DNA of 16,584 nucleotides from Candidatus Cloacimonadota bacterium (GCA_023230795.1 JALNWR010000035.1:1-16584); one strand, 5' to 3'; counted from the stretch's first letter, positions 1 to 6,927 are shown. Numbers and translations: made by a program. Notes: generated by a model from the sequence alone, not told the origin.

Positions 1-73
1 TATGCCTATGTATTTCAGTTTATACTTTTGGCAGTTAAGATTCATGATTCCAGCATTAATGTCCTTCCAATCC

Positions 74-105
74 GAGTCCCAACGGGACGGCATTTTAGAT
101 AGCAA
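74..105 (+). repeat. Intergenic hairpin repeat, copy 1
   Basis: This 32-base unit begins GAGTCCCAACGGGAC, a 5-bp stem (GTCCC/GGGAC) around a 3-base loop AAC. It is followed by the conserved tail GGCATTTTAGATAGCAA. It matches copy 2 at 27 of 32 positions, and four of the five differences lie in or next to the loop. Hairpin plus conserved tail is the layout of REP-type elements mobilised by RAYT transposases. No such transposase is in this window, so that assignment is inference. Confidence 0.6.
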
Positions 106-127
106 CCTGCAGCTACACAAGGTCATA

Positions 128-159
128 GAGTCCTGTAGGGACGGCATTTCAGATAGCAA
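128..159 (+). repeat. Intergenic hairpin repeat, copy 2
   Basis: Second copy, starting GAGTCCTGTAGGGAC, with stem GTCCT/GGGAC (one G-T wobble pair) and loop GTA. The tail GGCATTTCAGATAGCAA differs from copy 1 by one base. The copies are in direct orientation, 54 bases start to start, with a 22-base unrelated segment between them. The copies are imperfect and only two in number, which argues against a CRISPR array. Confidence 0.6.
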
Positions 160-218
160 ACACCGACCAGTCCATAATCAGACTCTCGTAAAATGGGGGA
201 ATGCCTGCAGTAAGATTA

Positions 219-247
219 TTGACAAAAAACACGCTCAGGCATTTACT
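219..247 (+). promoter_or_regulatory. Candidate promoter of the xseA operon
   Basis: A perfect TTGACA lies at 219-224, followed by 17 bases and TTTACT (4 of 6 matches to TATAAT) at 242-247. Transcription would start at about 254-256, that is at or next to the xseA ATG at 256. No Shine-Dalgarno sequence precedes that ATG, so the message may be leaderless. The call rests only on consensus matching. Confidence 0.45.
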
Positions 248-255
248 GCACTGAT

Positions 256-1587
256 ATGGATAATCTAATAGTTTTCAGCGTGTTTGAAATCACCCGCCAC
301 TTACGGCAAGTGATAGAGAGCTCTATTGAGCCGCTTTATGTGGGTGGGGAGGTCTCAAACTTTGTACATCACAGCTCCGGCCACATGTATTTTAATCTCA
401 AGGATGAATTTTCCACCCTGCGCTGCACCTTTTTCCGAAATCAGAATTATCGCCTGGATTTTCAGCCGAAAGATGGCCAGAAGGTAGTTTGCTACGGCCA
501 GATTACGCTCTATGAAAAAGGCGGTAGCTATAACCTGAATGTTAGCAATATGCGACCCGCCGGATTGGGAGAGATGCAGGCCAAGTTCGATGCCCTGAAG
601 AAAAAGCTCCAGGCCGAAGGTCTTTTTGATGAATCCCGCAAGCAAGCTTTGCCCAGATATCCACAAAAGATAGGCATTATCACCTCCCCCACCGGTGCCG
701 CTTTGCAGGATATCACCAATGTACTCTCCCGCCGTTTCCCGATAGAGGCCTGGGTATATCCTGCCCTAATGCAAGGCTTGAAAGCTCCCCAGAGCTTGAT
801 CCGGGGCATCCAATACTTCAATGAAAAATTCCCCGTGGATATCATCATCCTCACCCGTGGCGGAGGTTCGCAAGAAGACCTTTTCTGCTTTAATGACGAG
901 AATCTGGCCCGGGCAATCTCCAAATCCACTATTCCGGTGATCTCCGCTATAGGACATGAGATAGACTTTACCATCAGCGATTTTGTGGCAGACCTGCGTG
1001 CTCCCACTCCCTCTGCTGCGGCGGAAATAGCTGTTCCCAGCCGTGAAGACCTGCTGCATTACATCCACTCTCTGGCAGAGAGATTACATTTGACGGCATC
1101 CCATACCATAGGTATATGCAAGCATCAGCTCAGCGAGCAGGCCATGAAATTCGCCGGATATCACCCCGAGCGCTTGTGGCAGAGATATCAGCAGCGCTTT
1201 GACATGGCTACCATGGCTCTGGATAATGTGAAGCATCTTATACGTGAGCCGCAAATCTCTTTTGAACGCAGCAAGCAGAGCTTTCTCGTCTCTTTGCAAA
1301 GATTCTCTGAACTTCGACTACAACGCTATCAGGATAGACTGGATCGGGCGCAGGAGCACCTGGAGATTCATAGCAGTCGCAATCTGGAAAAGCTGGCCAA
1401 TCTTCTGGCTCTCAGGCAGCAACACCTGGAAATGATATCCCCTGATTATTTGCACAAAAAAGGCTGGGCACTGGTAATCAAAGATGGCAAAATCATGCGT
1501 AGCATCAAAGATATAGACCCTGGTGACAATCTGGCTGTAAAGCTGGGCGATGGCGAAGCTGAAGTAGAGGTAAAAGAGATAAAATGA
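256..1587 (+). CDS. xseA: Exodeoxyribonuclease VII large subunit
   Basis: Large, catalytic subunit of exonuclease VII, a cytoplasmic enzyme that degrades single-stranded DNA from both ends into oligonucleotides; with XseB it serves DNA repair. At 443 aa it is close to the usual length (about 400-460). An N-terminal OB-fold (about residues 1-100) includes GEVSNFVHHSSGHMYFNLKD. The nuclease core shows the G-x-I-x-S-x2-GAA-x2-D signature at 140-152, RGGGSQEDL at 201-209 and GHEIDFTISDFVADLRAPTP at 233-252. A long helical region follows, then a small C-terminal domain. The start is fixed: no ATG, GTG or TTG lies between the in-frame stop at 220 and ATG 256. There is no Shine-Dalgarno. No XseB is encoded in the window. 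The stop overlaps the next gene by ATGA, so it is co-translated with envelope glycan genes, an unusual partner set. Confidence 0.95.
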   Translation: MDNLIVFSVFEITRHLRQVIESSIEPLYVGGEVSNFVHHSSGHMYFNLKDEFSTLRCTFFRNQNYRLDFQPKDGQKVVCYGQITLYEKGGSYNLNVSNMRPAGLGEMQAKFDALKKKLQAEGLFDESRKQALPRYPQKIGIITSPTGAALQDITNVLSRRFPIEAWVYPALMQGLKAPQSLIRGIQYFNEKFPVDIIILTRGGGSQEDLFCFNDENLARAISKSTIPVISAIGHEIDFTISDFVADLRAPTPSAAAEIAVPSREDLLHYIHSLAERLHLTASHTIGICKHQLSEQAMKFAGYHPERLWQRYQQRFDMATMALDNVKHLIREPQISFERSKQSFLVSLQRFSELRLQRYQDRLDRAQEHLEIHSSRNLEKLANLLALRQQHLEMISPDYLHKKGWALVIKDGKIMRSIKDIDPGDNLAVKLGDGEAEVEVKEIK

Positions 1588-3080
1588 AAAGAATACTGCT
1601 CACCTTTGCTGCCTTGAGCTTGCTGCTTTGCCTGAGTGCAGAAGTGCGCTCCCTCTGGGTTCTGCCCTGGAATATCCAGAGCCCGCAGGCAATAGACCAA
1701 ATGATAGCAGATGCGGTATATGCCCATCAAAATGAGATCATGCTAGAGGTTCGCTATCGTGCAGATGCGCTTTATACTCCGAACCGCTTGAATACAGATT
1801 TTGCGAATCCCGAGCCGCGCAGCTACATCCTGACTGATGACGGCTTTGACCCTCTGGCCTACGCAATAGACAGAGCCAGTGCGCATCAGATCAAGGTGCA
1901 AGCCTGGGTAATAGTATTTAACGCCACCCCACTAGATCCTAAACTCGTACTGGGAAACCACATTTACAAACATCATCCGGAATGGATTACCTACAATGAA
2001 CAAGCCCAGAGGATGCGCTCCAGCAAGCAATTTGGCTACTATATCGATCCCGGCATCCCGGCGGTGCAAGATTACCTGCTGGATATCTTTAGCGATATAG
2101 TATCCGGATATCCTGCTCTGGACGGCTTTCATCTGGATTATGTGCGCTATCCTGATACCGCCTGGGGCTATCATCCCATATCCAAACAACGTTATGCATC
2201 TGAAGGCAAGGGACTTTCCTGGAACCAATGGCGCATGCTTCAGGTTACAGAATTTGTTACAAAATGTCGGGATCGTATCAAGAGCATAAATCCACAGATC
2301 ATGCTGAGCGCAGCGGTCATTGCGGATATCTATGATGCCAGAAATTCATACGCCCAGGATTGGTACAGCTGGCTGCAACAAGGCCTTATAGACCGAGCTT
2401 ATCCCATGGCTTATCAGCAGAATTATGATATCTTTGTGAGCCAAATGCAGCAGATGAGCCGGCACTGTGATCCCGCCTCCATAGTGGTAGGCATCAGAGC
2501 CTGGGACATCCAGGGCAGAAGTCTGATCACTTATACAGATCAGCGTTACTGCCTTGATGACGTAGCCAAACGCATACAGGCCATCAGAGAATATGGTTTT
2601 GCCGGAATTGCGCTGTTTAGTTATGAAGGCTTAAGAGTAGGAAATGCCATATCATACCTGGGCGATCTTTGCTATTTTTTAGCTCCGGAGCTTGATTGCC
2701 AGCCTCTTTTAAGCAGAGCGGCTATCGGCTACCTTAGCCCGGAACCTTCCCGATCTGCAGAGCAGAGCCAGACTCCCGCTACACAGAAAGCCACTTTAGG
2801 CCCCCACAGCCTGGAAGCCAGCTTTAGAGCAGAGCAGGATATGTACTACATCCACCTGAATATTCCTCAGGAAGGACGCTGGCTTTGGGAATTGCAAGAT
2901 GAGAATCAGCGACGGGTGTATCACCGCTACCGCTACTACTGCAAAGGGGAAAACGAAGACTATTGGGACGGGCTTTTGAAAGATAATGGCCTGATCTCAG
3001 ATGGCAAATATACTCTGATCCTGGATAGCGGCACAGATATCTATCAGACAGATGTTTATCTGAACAAGCTACGGCCATGA
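1584..3080 (+). CDS. Secreted GHL10-family glycoside hydrolase-like protein
   Basis: Predicted exported glycosidase of the GHL10 (formerly DUF187) family, which includes YngK-type proteins and E. coli DigH, a hydrolase of denuded peptidoglycan glycan strands. A signal peptide covers residues 1-19 (MKRILLTFAALSLLLCLSA). It is not a lipobox, since Leu stands just before Cys16. The TIM-barrel domain spans about 20-370, with the family signature GFHLDYVRYP at 181-190 (His183, Asp185, Arg188) and AYPMAY at 272-277. A low-complexity linker (about 385-405) leads to a C-terminal beta domain. Its WDG...DNGLISDGKYTLIL stretch (461-480) resembles the FlgD-like Ig module used in FCB-group surface and type IX-secreted proteins. 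It overlaps both neighbours by ATGA, placing it with a flippase and a glycosyltransferase. Substrate is unknown: peptidoglycan or an exported polysaccharide are both possible. Confidence 0.85.
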   Translation: MKRILLTFAALSLLLCLSAEVRSLWVLPWNIQSPQAIDQMIADAVYAHQNEIMLEVRYRADALYTPNRLNTDFANPEPRSYILTDDGFDPLAYAIDRASAHQIKVQAWVIVFNATPLDPKLVLGNHIYKHHPEWITYNEQAQRMRSSKQFGYYIDPGIPAVQDYLLDIFSDIVSGYPALDGFHLDYVRYPDTAWGYHPISKQRYASEGKGLSWNQWRMLQVTEFVTKCRDRIKSINPQIMLSAAVIADIYDARNSYAQDWYSWLQQGLIDRAYPMAYQQNYDIFVSQMQQMSRHCDPASIVVGIRAWDIQGRSLITYTDQRYCLDDVAKRIQAIREYGFAGIALFSYEGLRVGNAISYLGDLCYFLAPELDCQPLLSRAAIGYLSPEPSRSAEQSQTPATQKATLGPHSLEASFRAEQDMYYIHLNIPQEGRWLWELQDENQRRVYHRYRYYCKGENEDYWDGLLKDNGLISDGKYTLILDSGTDIYQTDVYLNKLRP

Positions 3081-4540
3081 ATACCTTAAGTAAACAGGCC
3101 GGGCTGCTTTCTCTGGCAGATTTTACCCGATTCTTTATCAAGACCCTGATCGGGATCGCCCTGGCGAGATTGCTCACTCCCGCAGATCTGGGCTCATACC
3201 GACAGCTCTTTCTGATCTACAGCACCCTGTCCGGCATTTTGATGCTGGGCTTTCCTCAGAGTATGTTGTATTTTCTGCCCAAAGCGGGAACAAGACAGGA
3301 AATCAAAGCTGTGATCAGCCGCACCTTGAATGTTATCTCAATTCTGGCACTGATTTGTGCAGTTATCATCTTCTTCAGCCGGCATTTCATAGCCCACATT
3401 TTCAATAATCCAGGCCTTTCTCGCCTTTTAATAATCTATAGCATCTACCCCATCTTCATCTTCATTACCCAGCTGTACAATTCTGTGATTCTGGGGCTGA
3501 AAGAAACGGTGAAATCCGCCCATTTCATCATCTTTTCCGTAATCTGTGATCTCGTATTCGTGCTGGGAGTGGCCTTGGTTACCAGAGATATCAATCTCAT
3601 CGTTTGGGCAGTGGTGATCTCTGCTTTTGTCCAATGGCTGTGGGCTAGCCTTCAGCTGAGAAAATACCAGGGCAGCTTTGGCAAAGGAGCTTTTCAAGGG
3701 CTCAGAGATCAGCTTAATTATACCTTCCCTTTGGGTCTGTCACTTCTCGTCGGAGTAATCAGCGTGCAGATGGATAAAATCATGATCTCCAGCTTTTTCA
3801 CTCCGGAGCAATTTGCGGTTTTCTCGCTGGGAGCCATGGAGCTTCCTTTGATCGGCATTCTGATCAATTCCGTGAATGCCATTTTACTGCCCAATATGAC
3901 TGGCAAGCATCCTGACAAAATGGCAATGATATACAGTGCCTCGGTGCGCAAAAATGCTATCATCATCTTCCCGCTGGCCACGGTGTTCTTCATCTTTGCC
4001 ACCGAGTTTATAGTATTTCTCTATGGTAATATTTACGCCGAGGCTGCCATCTATTTCAGAATCTATCTTCTGATCCTGCCACTCAGAGTAGCCACCTATG
4101 GGCTCGTCATTCAGGCCATGGGCAAGACCCGTCTGGGGATGATCAATTCCGTCATCATGCTAATCACGAATATCATCCTCAATTTCATTCTGATCAAGAT
4201 TTACGGCATGCAGGGGGCTGCTATAGCCACCGTGATAGCTTCCTGGTTGATCGCGATGGTGTATCTGTACCAACTCCGTATGCTGTTGGACTTCAAACTG
4301 CTGAAACTTTTCCCGCTATGGAGCCTCATCAAGAATCTGCTGGCAGCCATTATTCCGGCTATTGCGGTAGCTTTATTAGCAGTACATATACCGAATTCTT
4401 TCTGGCGCATGATCTTAGGCGGAACTTCCTATATGCTTTTGTATTTTGCCATAGCATACTGCTTTAAGGTTATTCTGCCTTACGACCTGCACTTGGCTCT
4501 TGATTTTGCGCAGGACTTTTTGAAAAGGCTGAAAAAATGA
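3077..4540 (+). CDS. Polysaccharide flippase, Wzx/MOP superfamily
   Basis: Integral inner-membrane protein of 487 aa with about 12-14 hydrophobic segments spread along the whole length, which is the usual size for Wzx/RfbX-type flippases. These move lipid-linked oligosaccharides across the inner membrane. The N-terminal TLIGIALARLLTPADLGSYR is typical of the family, as is GLSLLVGVISVQMDKIMIS in the central part and the interhelix MGKTRLGMINSV. A short basic tail (DFLKRLKK) ends the protein. It overlaps the preceding and following genes by ATGA, so expression should be coupled to the GT4 enzyme that probably helps build its substrate. No polymerase (Wzy) or ligase is present, so the flipped glycan cannot be named. 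MATE-type drug export is less likely because of the glycan neighbours. Confidence 0.88.
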   Translation: MNTLSKQAGLLSLADFTRFFIKTLIGIALARLLTPADLGSYRQLFLIYSTLSGILMLGFPQSMLYFLPKAGTRQEIKAVISRTLNVISILALICAVIIFFSRHFIAHIFNNPGLSRLLIIYSIYPIFIFITQLYNSVILGLKETVKSAHFIIFSVICDLVFVLGVALVTRDINLIVWAVVISAFVQWLWASLQLRKYQGSFGKGAFQGLRDQLNYTFPLGLSLLVGVISVQMDKIMISSFFTPEQFAVFSLGAMELPLIGILINSVNAILLPNMTGKHPDKMAMIYSASVRKNAIIIFPLATVFFIFATEFIVFLYGNIYAEAAIYFRIYLLILPLRVATYGLVIQAMGKTRLGMINSVIMLITNIILNFILIKIYGMQGAAIATVIASWLIAMVYLYQLRMLLDFKLLKLFPLWSLIKNLLAAIIPAIAVALLAVHIPNSFWRMILGGTSYMLLYFAIAYCFKVILPYDLHLALDFAQDFLKRLKK

Positions 4541-5679
4541 AGATACTCATCATTCCCTCTTGGTATCCATATCCCGGAAACCCCCTGGCGGGGAAGTTCT
4601 TTATAGACCAGGCCAGCGCTTTGGCCAAGCATACCGGGCATGACTATTATCTGCTCAATTTTGGCCAGAATGAATATCAGCTGAGGCTGAAACAGCCCGG
4701 GCTTATTCCGGGCAAGCTACGGTCTTTCCTCTCTGCCCGCTCCCAAACCCGGCAGCTTGCAGAAAGGCTTTGGGAGATATCCATTCCGCATCTGAGCTGG
4801 ACGAATTACATCAATAAAGGCAATCTTGACCGGCTAACTCTCCCTTTGGACTTACAGGTGGACCTGATCTATGCCCTGGTCAGTTATCCAGCCGGATATC
4901 TGGCTATGAGACTGGCCCGGCAGATGAGAGTGCCTTATTTGATCGCCGAGCATAGCGGCCCATTCCCTTTTCCGCAGTTTCTGAAGGGAGGCAGACTTTC
5001 CCCTCTGATTTTGGAGCCGATCCAAAAGGCAAACAAGGTGATAGCAATCAGCTCTTTTCTGCAAAGCCAGATTCTGGAACATACCGGCATAACAGCCGAT
5101 ATTATCCCCAATATGGTGGACACGGATTTCTTTGTTCCAGCGAAGCACAAAAGCCCGGCGCAGAGCCTCAGACTCTTTTCCATGTCTGCCTTTACTGCGG
5201 CCAAGGGAACTTTGGAACTGCTAAAAGCCCTGCATATACTCGCACGCAGGAATCTTGATTTTGAGATGGTGTGGGCAGGAGAAGGGGCTTTGCAAAGGCA
5301 GATAATGCAAAAAGCTGCACGGCTTCCAATCCGCTTTCCGGGGACACTAAAGCCGCTGCAAGCGCTCAAAGAATATCAGAGCTGTGATCTGTATGTGATG
5401 CCTTCGCGGATAGAGAGCTTTAGCATGGTGCTCATCGAGGCCATGAGCTGCGGGGTGCCTGCTGTAGCGACCTCTTGCGGCGGCCCCAAAGATATCGTTA
5501 CTGCCCAGACCGGTATTCTCTGCGAACCCCAAAATGCCGGCGCTCTGGCCAAAGCTATCCTGGAATACCATTCTCGGAGCTCAGATTTCGATCCTGTTCA
5601 AATCCGTAGCCAGTGCGTAAAGCTATATAGCGAAGGGCAGGTCTGCGCTCAGCTAAATGATATTTTTGAGCGCTTTTAG
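4537..5679 (+). CDS. Glycosyltransferase family 4 (GT-B fold)
   Basis: Cytoplasmic or membrane-peripheral GT-B glycosyltransferase of 380 aa, transferring a sugar from an activated nucleotide donor with retention. The N-terminal acceptor domain opens with MKILIIPSWYPYPGNPLAGKFF, and EHSG is at 138-141. The C-terminal donor domain (from about 210) has FTAAKGTLELLKAL, where Lys223 sits in the expected phosphate-binding place, and the GT4 E-x7-E signature at Glu293/Glu301 in ESFSMVLIEAMSCGVPAVAT. It is the last gene of the operon, overlapping the flippase by ATGA. Sugar, acceptor and linkage cannot be told from sequence. Confidence 0.9.
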   Translation: MKILIIPSWYPYPGNPLAGKFFIDQASALAKHTGHDYYLLNFGQNEYQLRLKQPGLIPGKLRSFLSARSQTRQLAERLWEISIPHLSWTNYINKGNLDRLTLPLDLQVDLIYALVSYPAGYLAMRLARQMRVPYLIAEHSGPFPFPQFLKGGRLSPLILEPIQKANKVIAISSFLQSQILEHTGITADIIPNMVDTDFFVPAKHKSPAQSLRLFSMSAFTAAKGTLELLKALHILARRNLDFEMVWAGEGALQRQIMQKAARLPIRFPGTLKPLQALKEYQSCDLYVMPSRIESFSMVLIEAMSCGVPAVATSCGGPKDIVTAQTGILCEPQNAGALAKAILEYHSRSSDFDPVQIRSQCVKLYSEGQVCAQLNDIFERF

Positions 5680-5696
5680 CATTCTAAACTTTTTTT
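5675..5696 (+). terminator. Weak candidate terminator after the glycan operon
   Basis: TTTAG (5675-5679) pairs with CTAAA (5684-5688) around the 4-base loop CATT, then one C and seven T's (5690-5696). The stem includes the stop codon of the glycosyltransferase gene and has only one G-C pair, so it is weak by itself. It lies exactly between two converging genes, where a terminator is expected. The T tract overlaps the stop codon of the converging response regulator. Confidence 0.4.
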
Positions 5697-6066
5697 AATC
5701 GTTCGTCAACACAGAATTGATGGTATTGATCAAATCCTCACGCATAAAGGGCTTTTGTAAGGTAGCTCTGGCGCCTAATTTTTCTGCCAGAGGAAGATAG
5801 CTGTTGGGCCCATATCTGCCTCCACCACTCATGGCTACTATTTTGAGACTGGGATTTATCTCTAAAAGCTCCTGGATGGTCTCCAATCCCTCTTTATCTG
5901 GCATGATGATGTCTGTAAGCACCAGATCAGGCATAAATTTTGCGCAGATCTCCAATGCCTGATTACCATCCCCGGCTTGCCGCACTTCAAACCCCGCCTT
6001 AGAAAGCATCTTAACCAATACATTCCGGAAGCTGTCTTCATCTTCTATTACAAGGACTTTCGCCAT
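5695..6066 (-). CDS. Receiver-only response regulator
   Basis: A single CheY-like receiver domain of 123 aa with no output domain. It should be phosphorylated on an Asp by a histidine kinase encoded elsewhere and act through protein-protein contacts. The key residues are all present: acidic pocket Glu8-Asp9, phospho-acceptor Asp52 in VLTDIIMP, Ser80 in AMSGGG and Lys105 in LQKPF. The SGGGRYGPNSYLPLAEKLGA loop is a variant that I know from stand-alone receivers in several anaerobic lineages. The start at 6066 is supported by GAGGTGG in the message (bases 6070-6076), with GAGG 6 bases from the ATG. It is transcribed alone, convergent with the glycan operon; no kinase is nearby, so the partner and output are unknown. 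Confidence 0.9.
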   Translation of the reverse strand: MAKVLVIEDEDSFRNVLVKMLSKAGFEVRQAGDGNQALEICAKFMPDLVLTDIIMPDKEGLETIQELLEINPSLKIVAMSGGGRYGPNSYLPLAEKLGARATLQKPFMREDLINTINSVLTND

Positions 6067-6083
6067 TTTCCACCTCTTAAATA

Positions 6084-6112
6084 ATAATCTTAGAGAATCT
6101 ATTGCAGTTCAA
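6084..6112 (-). promoter_or_regulatory. Candidate promoter of the response regulator
   Basis: Read on the minus strand: TTGAAC (6112-6107), 17 bases, GATTAT (6089-6084), four of six -10 matches. Transcription would start about 10 bases before the strong Shine-Dalgarno of the regulator gene. The surrounding AT-rich sequence offers other -10-like hexamers, so the exact assignment is uncertain. Confidence 0.35.
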
Positions 6113-6236
6113 TGAACACAATGAATGCCAGTTTTATTGAAATGCAATTCGTGTAAAGGATAATTTTTCGTTAATTCAAAATGAATTGAATGATAAGAGG
6201 TGTAAGTCTTTCAGGGAGGATTATTTGAGATAAACA

Positions 6237-6312
6237 TGGTGGCGAGACCCAGAATTGAACTGGGGACACAAGGCTTTTCAGGCCTCTGCTCTACCGGCTG
6301 AGCTACCTCGCC
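6237..6312 (-). tRNA. tRNA-Phe (GAA)
   Basis: A complete 76-base cloverleaf with the CCA end encoded (bases 6239-6237). The acceptor stem GGCGAGG pairs with TCTCGCC, the D stem is GCTC/GAGC, the anticodon stem GAGGC/GCCTT and the T stem CCCAG/CTGGG around TTCAATT. The anticodon loop CTGAAAA gives anticodon GAA (plus-strand 6277-6279), hence phenylalanine. Positions 36-38 are AAA, the recognition pattern of MiaA, which is encoded in this window. Discriminator base is A. No clear hairpin terminator follows it. Confidence 0.97.
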
Positions 6313-6326
6313 ACGCATTAAAAGGC

Positions 6327-6355
6327 AGTAGATTTTCGCAGTGCTTTTTTGTCAA
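6327..6355 (-). promoter_or_regulatory. Promoter of tRNA-Phe
   Basis: On the minus strand a perfect TTGACA (6355-6350) is followed by 17 bases and TCTACT (6332-6327; four of six -10 matches). Transcription would start near 6320, about 8 bases ahead of the mature tRNA 5' end. Spacing and the consensus -35 make this one of the better promoter calls in the window. Confidence 0.55.
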
Positions 6356-6434
6356 GAAATTTTTCAAATATTCATAGCCCAAGCTTGCAAACAAAGTATC
6401 CATTGCTATTGATATCCATGTGCTTTACCGCTAT

Positions 6435-6511
6435 TTATTCTTCATTATCTATATCAGACTTTGGCCTGGATTTCTTAGCTGGAGCCCTTGCCTTCCTTTT
6501 GATTTTAACGC
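6435..6511 (-). pseudogene. Possible C-terminal gene remnant, basic tail
   Basis: The minus strand reads 24 codons from GTT at 6509 down to TAA at 6437-6435. The translation contains KRKARAPAKKSRPK and ends DNEE, which looks like the Lys/Arg/Ala/Pro-rich tail of a nucleic-acid-binding protein. No start codon is present, and the frame is closed by a TAA inside the adjoining palindrome arm. A gene truncated at the palindrome boundary would explain this, but a chance reading of AT-rich DNA is also possible. Confidence 0.2.
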
Positions 6512-6561
6512 AGTTTTAACTCGAGTTCACTCGAAGATTCGAGTCATCTCGAGTTAAAACT
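6512..6561. repeat. 50-base nested palindrome with TCGAG sub-motifs
   Basis: Perfect 14-base outer arms AGTTTTAACTCGAG (6512-6525) and CTCGAGTTAAAACT (6548-6561) enclose an inner hairpin ACTCGAA/TTCGAGT (6529-6535 and 6538-6544). A 3-by-3 internal mismatch separates the two. No T tract follows on either strand, so it is not a standard terminator. The arms combine two sub-motifs, GTTAAAAC and CTCGAG, and both types recur near the promoter of the 85-aa gene. A regulator-binding site, a cruciform or a structured RNA are all possible. Confidence 0.85.
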
Positions 6562-6812
6562 CAGTTAGCAGCAAGTTCGGAAAAAGAGAAAGAAATGTGC
6601 TTTTTACATGAAAACAGCGATTTTGCCCAAAGTAAGATCAGGGTATCTCAATTAAACTCATGGTGATGCTCGGCTAAAAAAACTGAAAACCTCAATAAGT
6701 CTATGGTAAATTAGATTGCAAAAATGCAAGCTGCCTTTATCTCTACTCTACAATAAAATAGCTTCATGTCTGCATAAAATATGAGCTATACAGTCAATTC
6801 TAAAAAAAACAC

Positions 6813-6841
6813 TTGACGTTAAAACGAAGGTGCTCAATATT
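6813..6841 (+). promoter_or_regulatory. Candidate promoter of the 85-aa gene
   Basis: TTGACG (6813-6818), 17 bases, AATATT (6836-6841; four of six -10 matches). The octamer GTTAAAAC, also found in both arms of the upstream palindrome, begins within the -35 and runs into the spacer (6818-6825). The predicted start near 6848 leaves a leader of about 135 bases before ATG 6985. Confidence 0.4.
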
Positions 6842-6851
6842 GTATTAAGAC

Positions 6852-6864
6852 CTCGATTTTCGAG
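6852..6864 (+). promoter_or_regulatory. Small CTCGA/TCGAG hairpin at the start of the leader
   Basis: CTCGA (6852-6856) and TCGAG (6860-6864) form a 5-bp inverted repeat around TTT. It lies just downstream of the predicted transcription start. It resembles the inner hairpin of the 6512-6561 palindrome (CTCGA-AGAT-TCGAG). An operator or a 5' stabilising hairpin are both reasonable readings. Confidence 0.4.
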
Positions 6865-6867
6865 AGA

Positions 6868-6927
6868 ATGAAAAGTGTGGTCAGCAAGATATTCTCAAAC
6901 AATCGGAGGATTAAAGTTGGATTTTGA
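6868..6927 (+). CDS. Possible leader ORF 1 (19 aa)
   Basis: ATG at 6868 opens 19 codons (MKSVVSKIFSNNRRIKVGF) ending at TGA 6925-6927. It has no well-placed ribosome site, only GAGAG directly against the start. Its 3' part contains the ribosome site and the TTG start of leader ORF 2, so coupled translation is conceivable. Chance is also a fair explanation. Confidence 0.15.
   Translation: MKSVVSKIFSNNRRIKVGF

Larger units (their letters stand above)
1..255. other. Left intergenic region upstream of xseA
   Basis: No convincing gene lies here. An open frame running through it (from base 2) crosses both hairpin repeats and overlaps the xseA start, and it has no protein-like composition. The region holds two copies of a hairpin repeat (74-105 and 128-159) and a candidate promoter just ahead of xseA. 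Bases 1-73 show nothing that I recognise. Confidence 0.6.

Noticed and set aside
74..159. CRISPR-like repeat-spacer pattern
   Set aside because: Only two units, which differ at five positions, a short 22-base interval and no cas genes; a hairpin intergenic repeat explains it better.
2..268. 88-codon plus-strand frame at the left edge
   Set aside because: It crosses both hairpin repeats and the xseA start and has no protein-like composition.
528..1068. Minus-strand frames of 100-160 codons opposite xseA
   Set aside because: They overlap each other and the conserved nuclease core of XseA, so they are frame shadows.
6173..6187. AATTCA/TGAATT inverted repeat downstream of tRNA-Phe as its terminator
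   Set aside because: Six A-T-rich pairs with no T tract; it is likely chance in AT-rich DNA.
6512..6561. Palindrome as a rho-independent terminator
   Set aside because: Neither arm is followed by a T tract, and the stem is AT-rich at its base.
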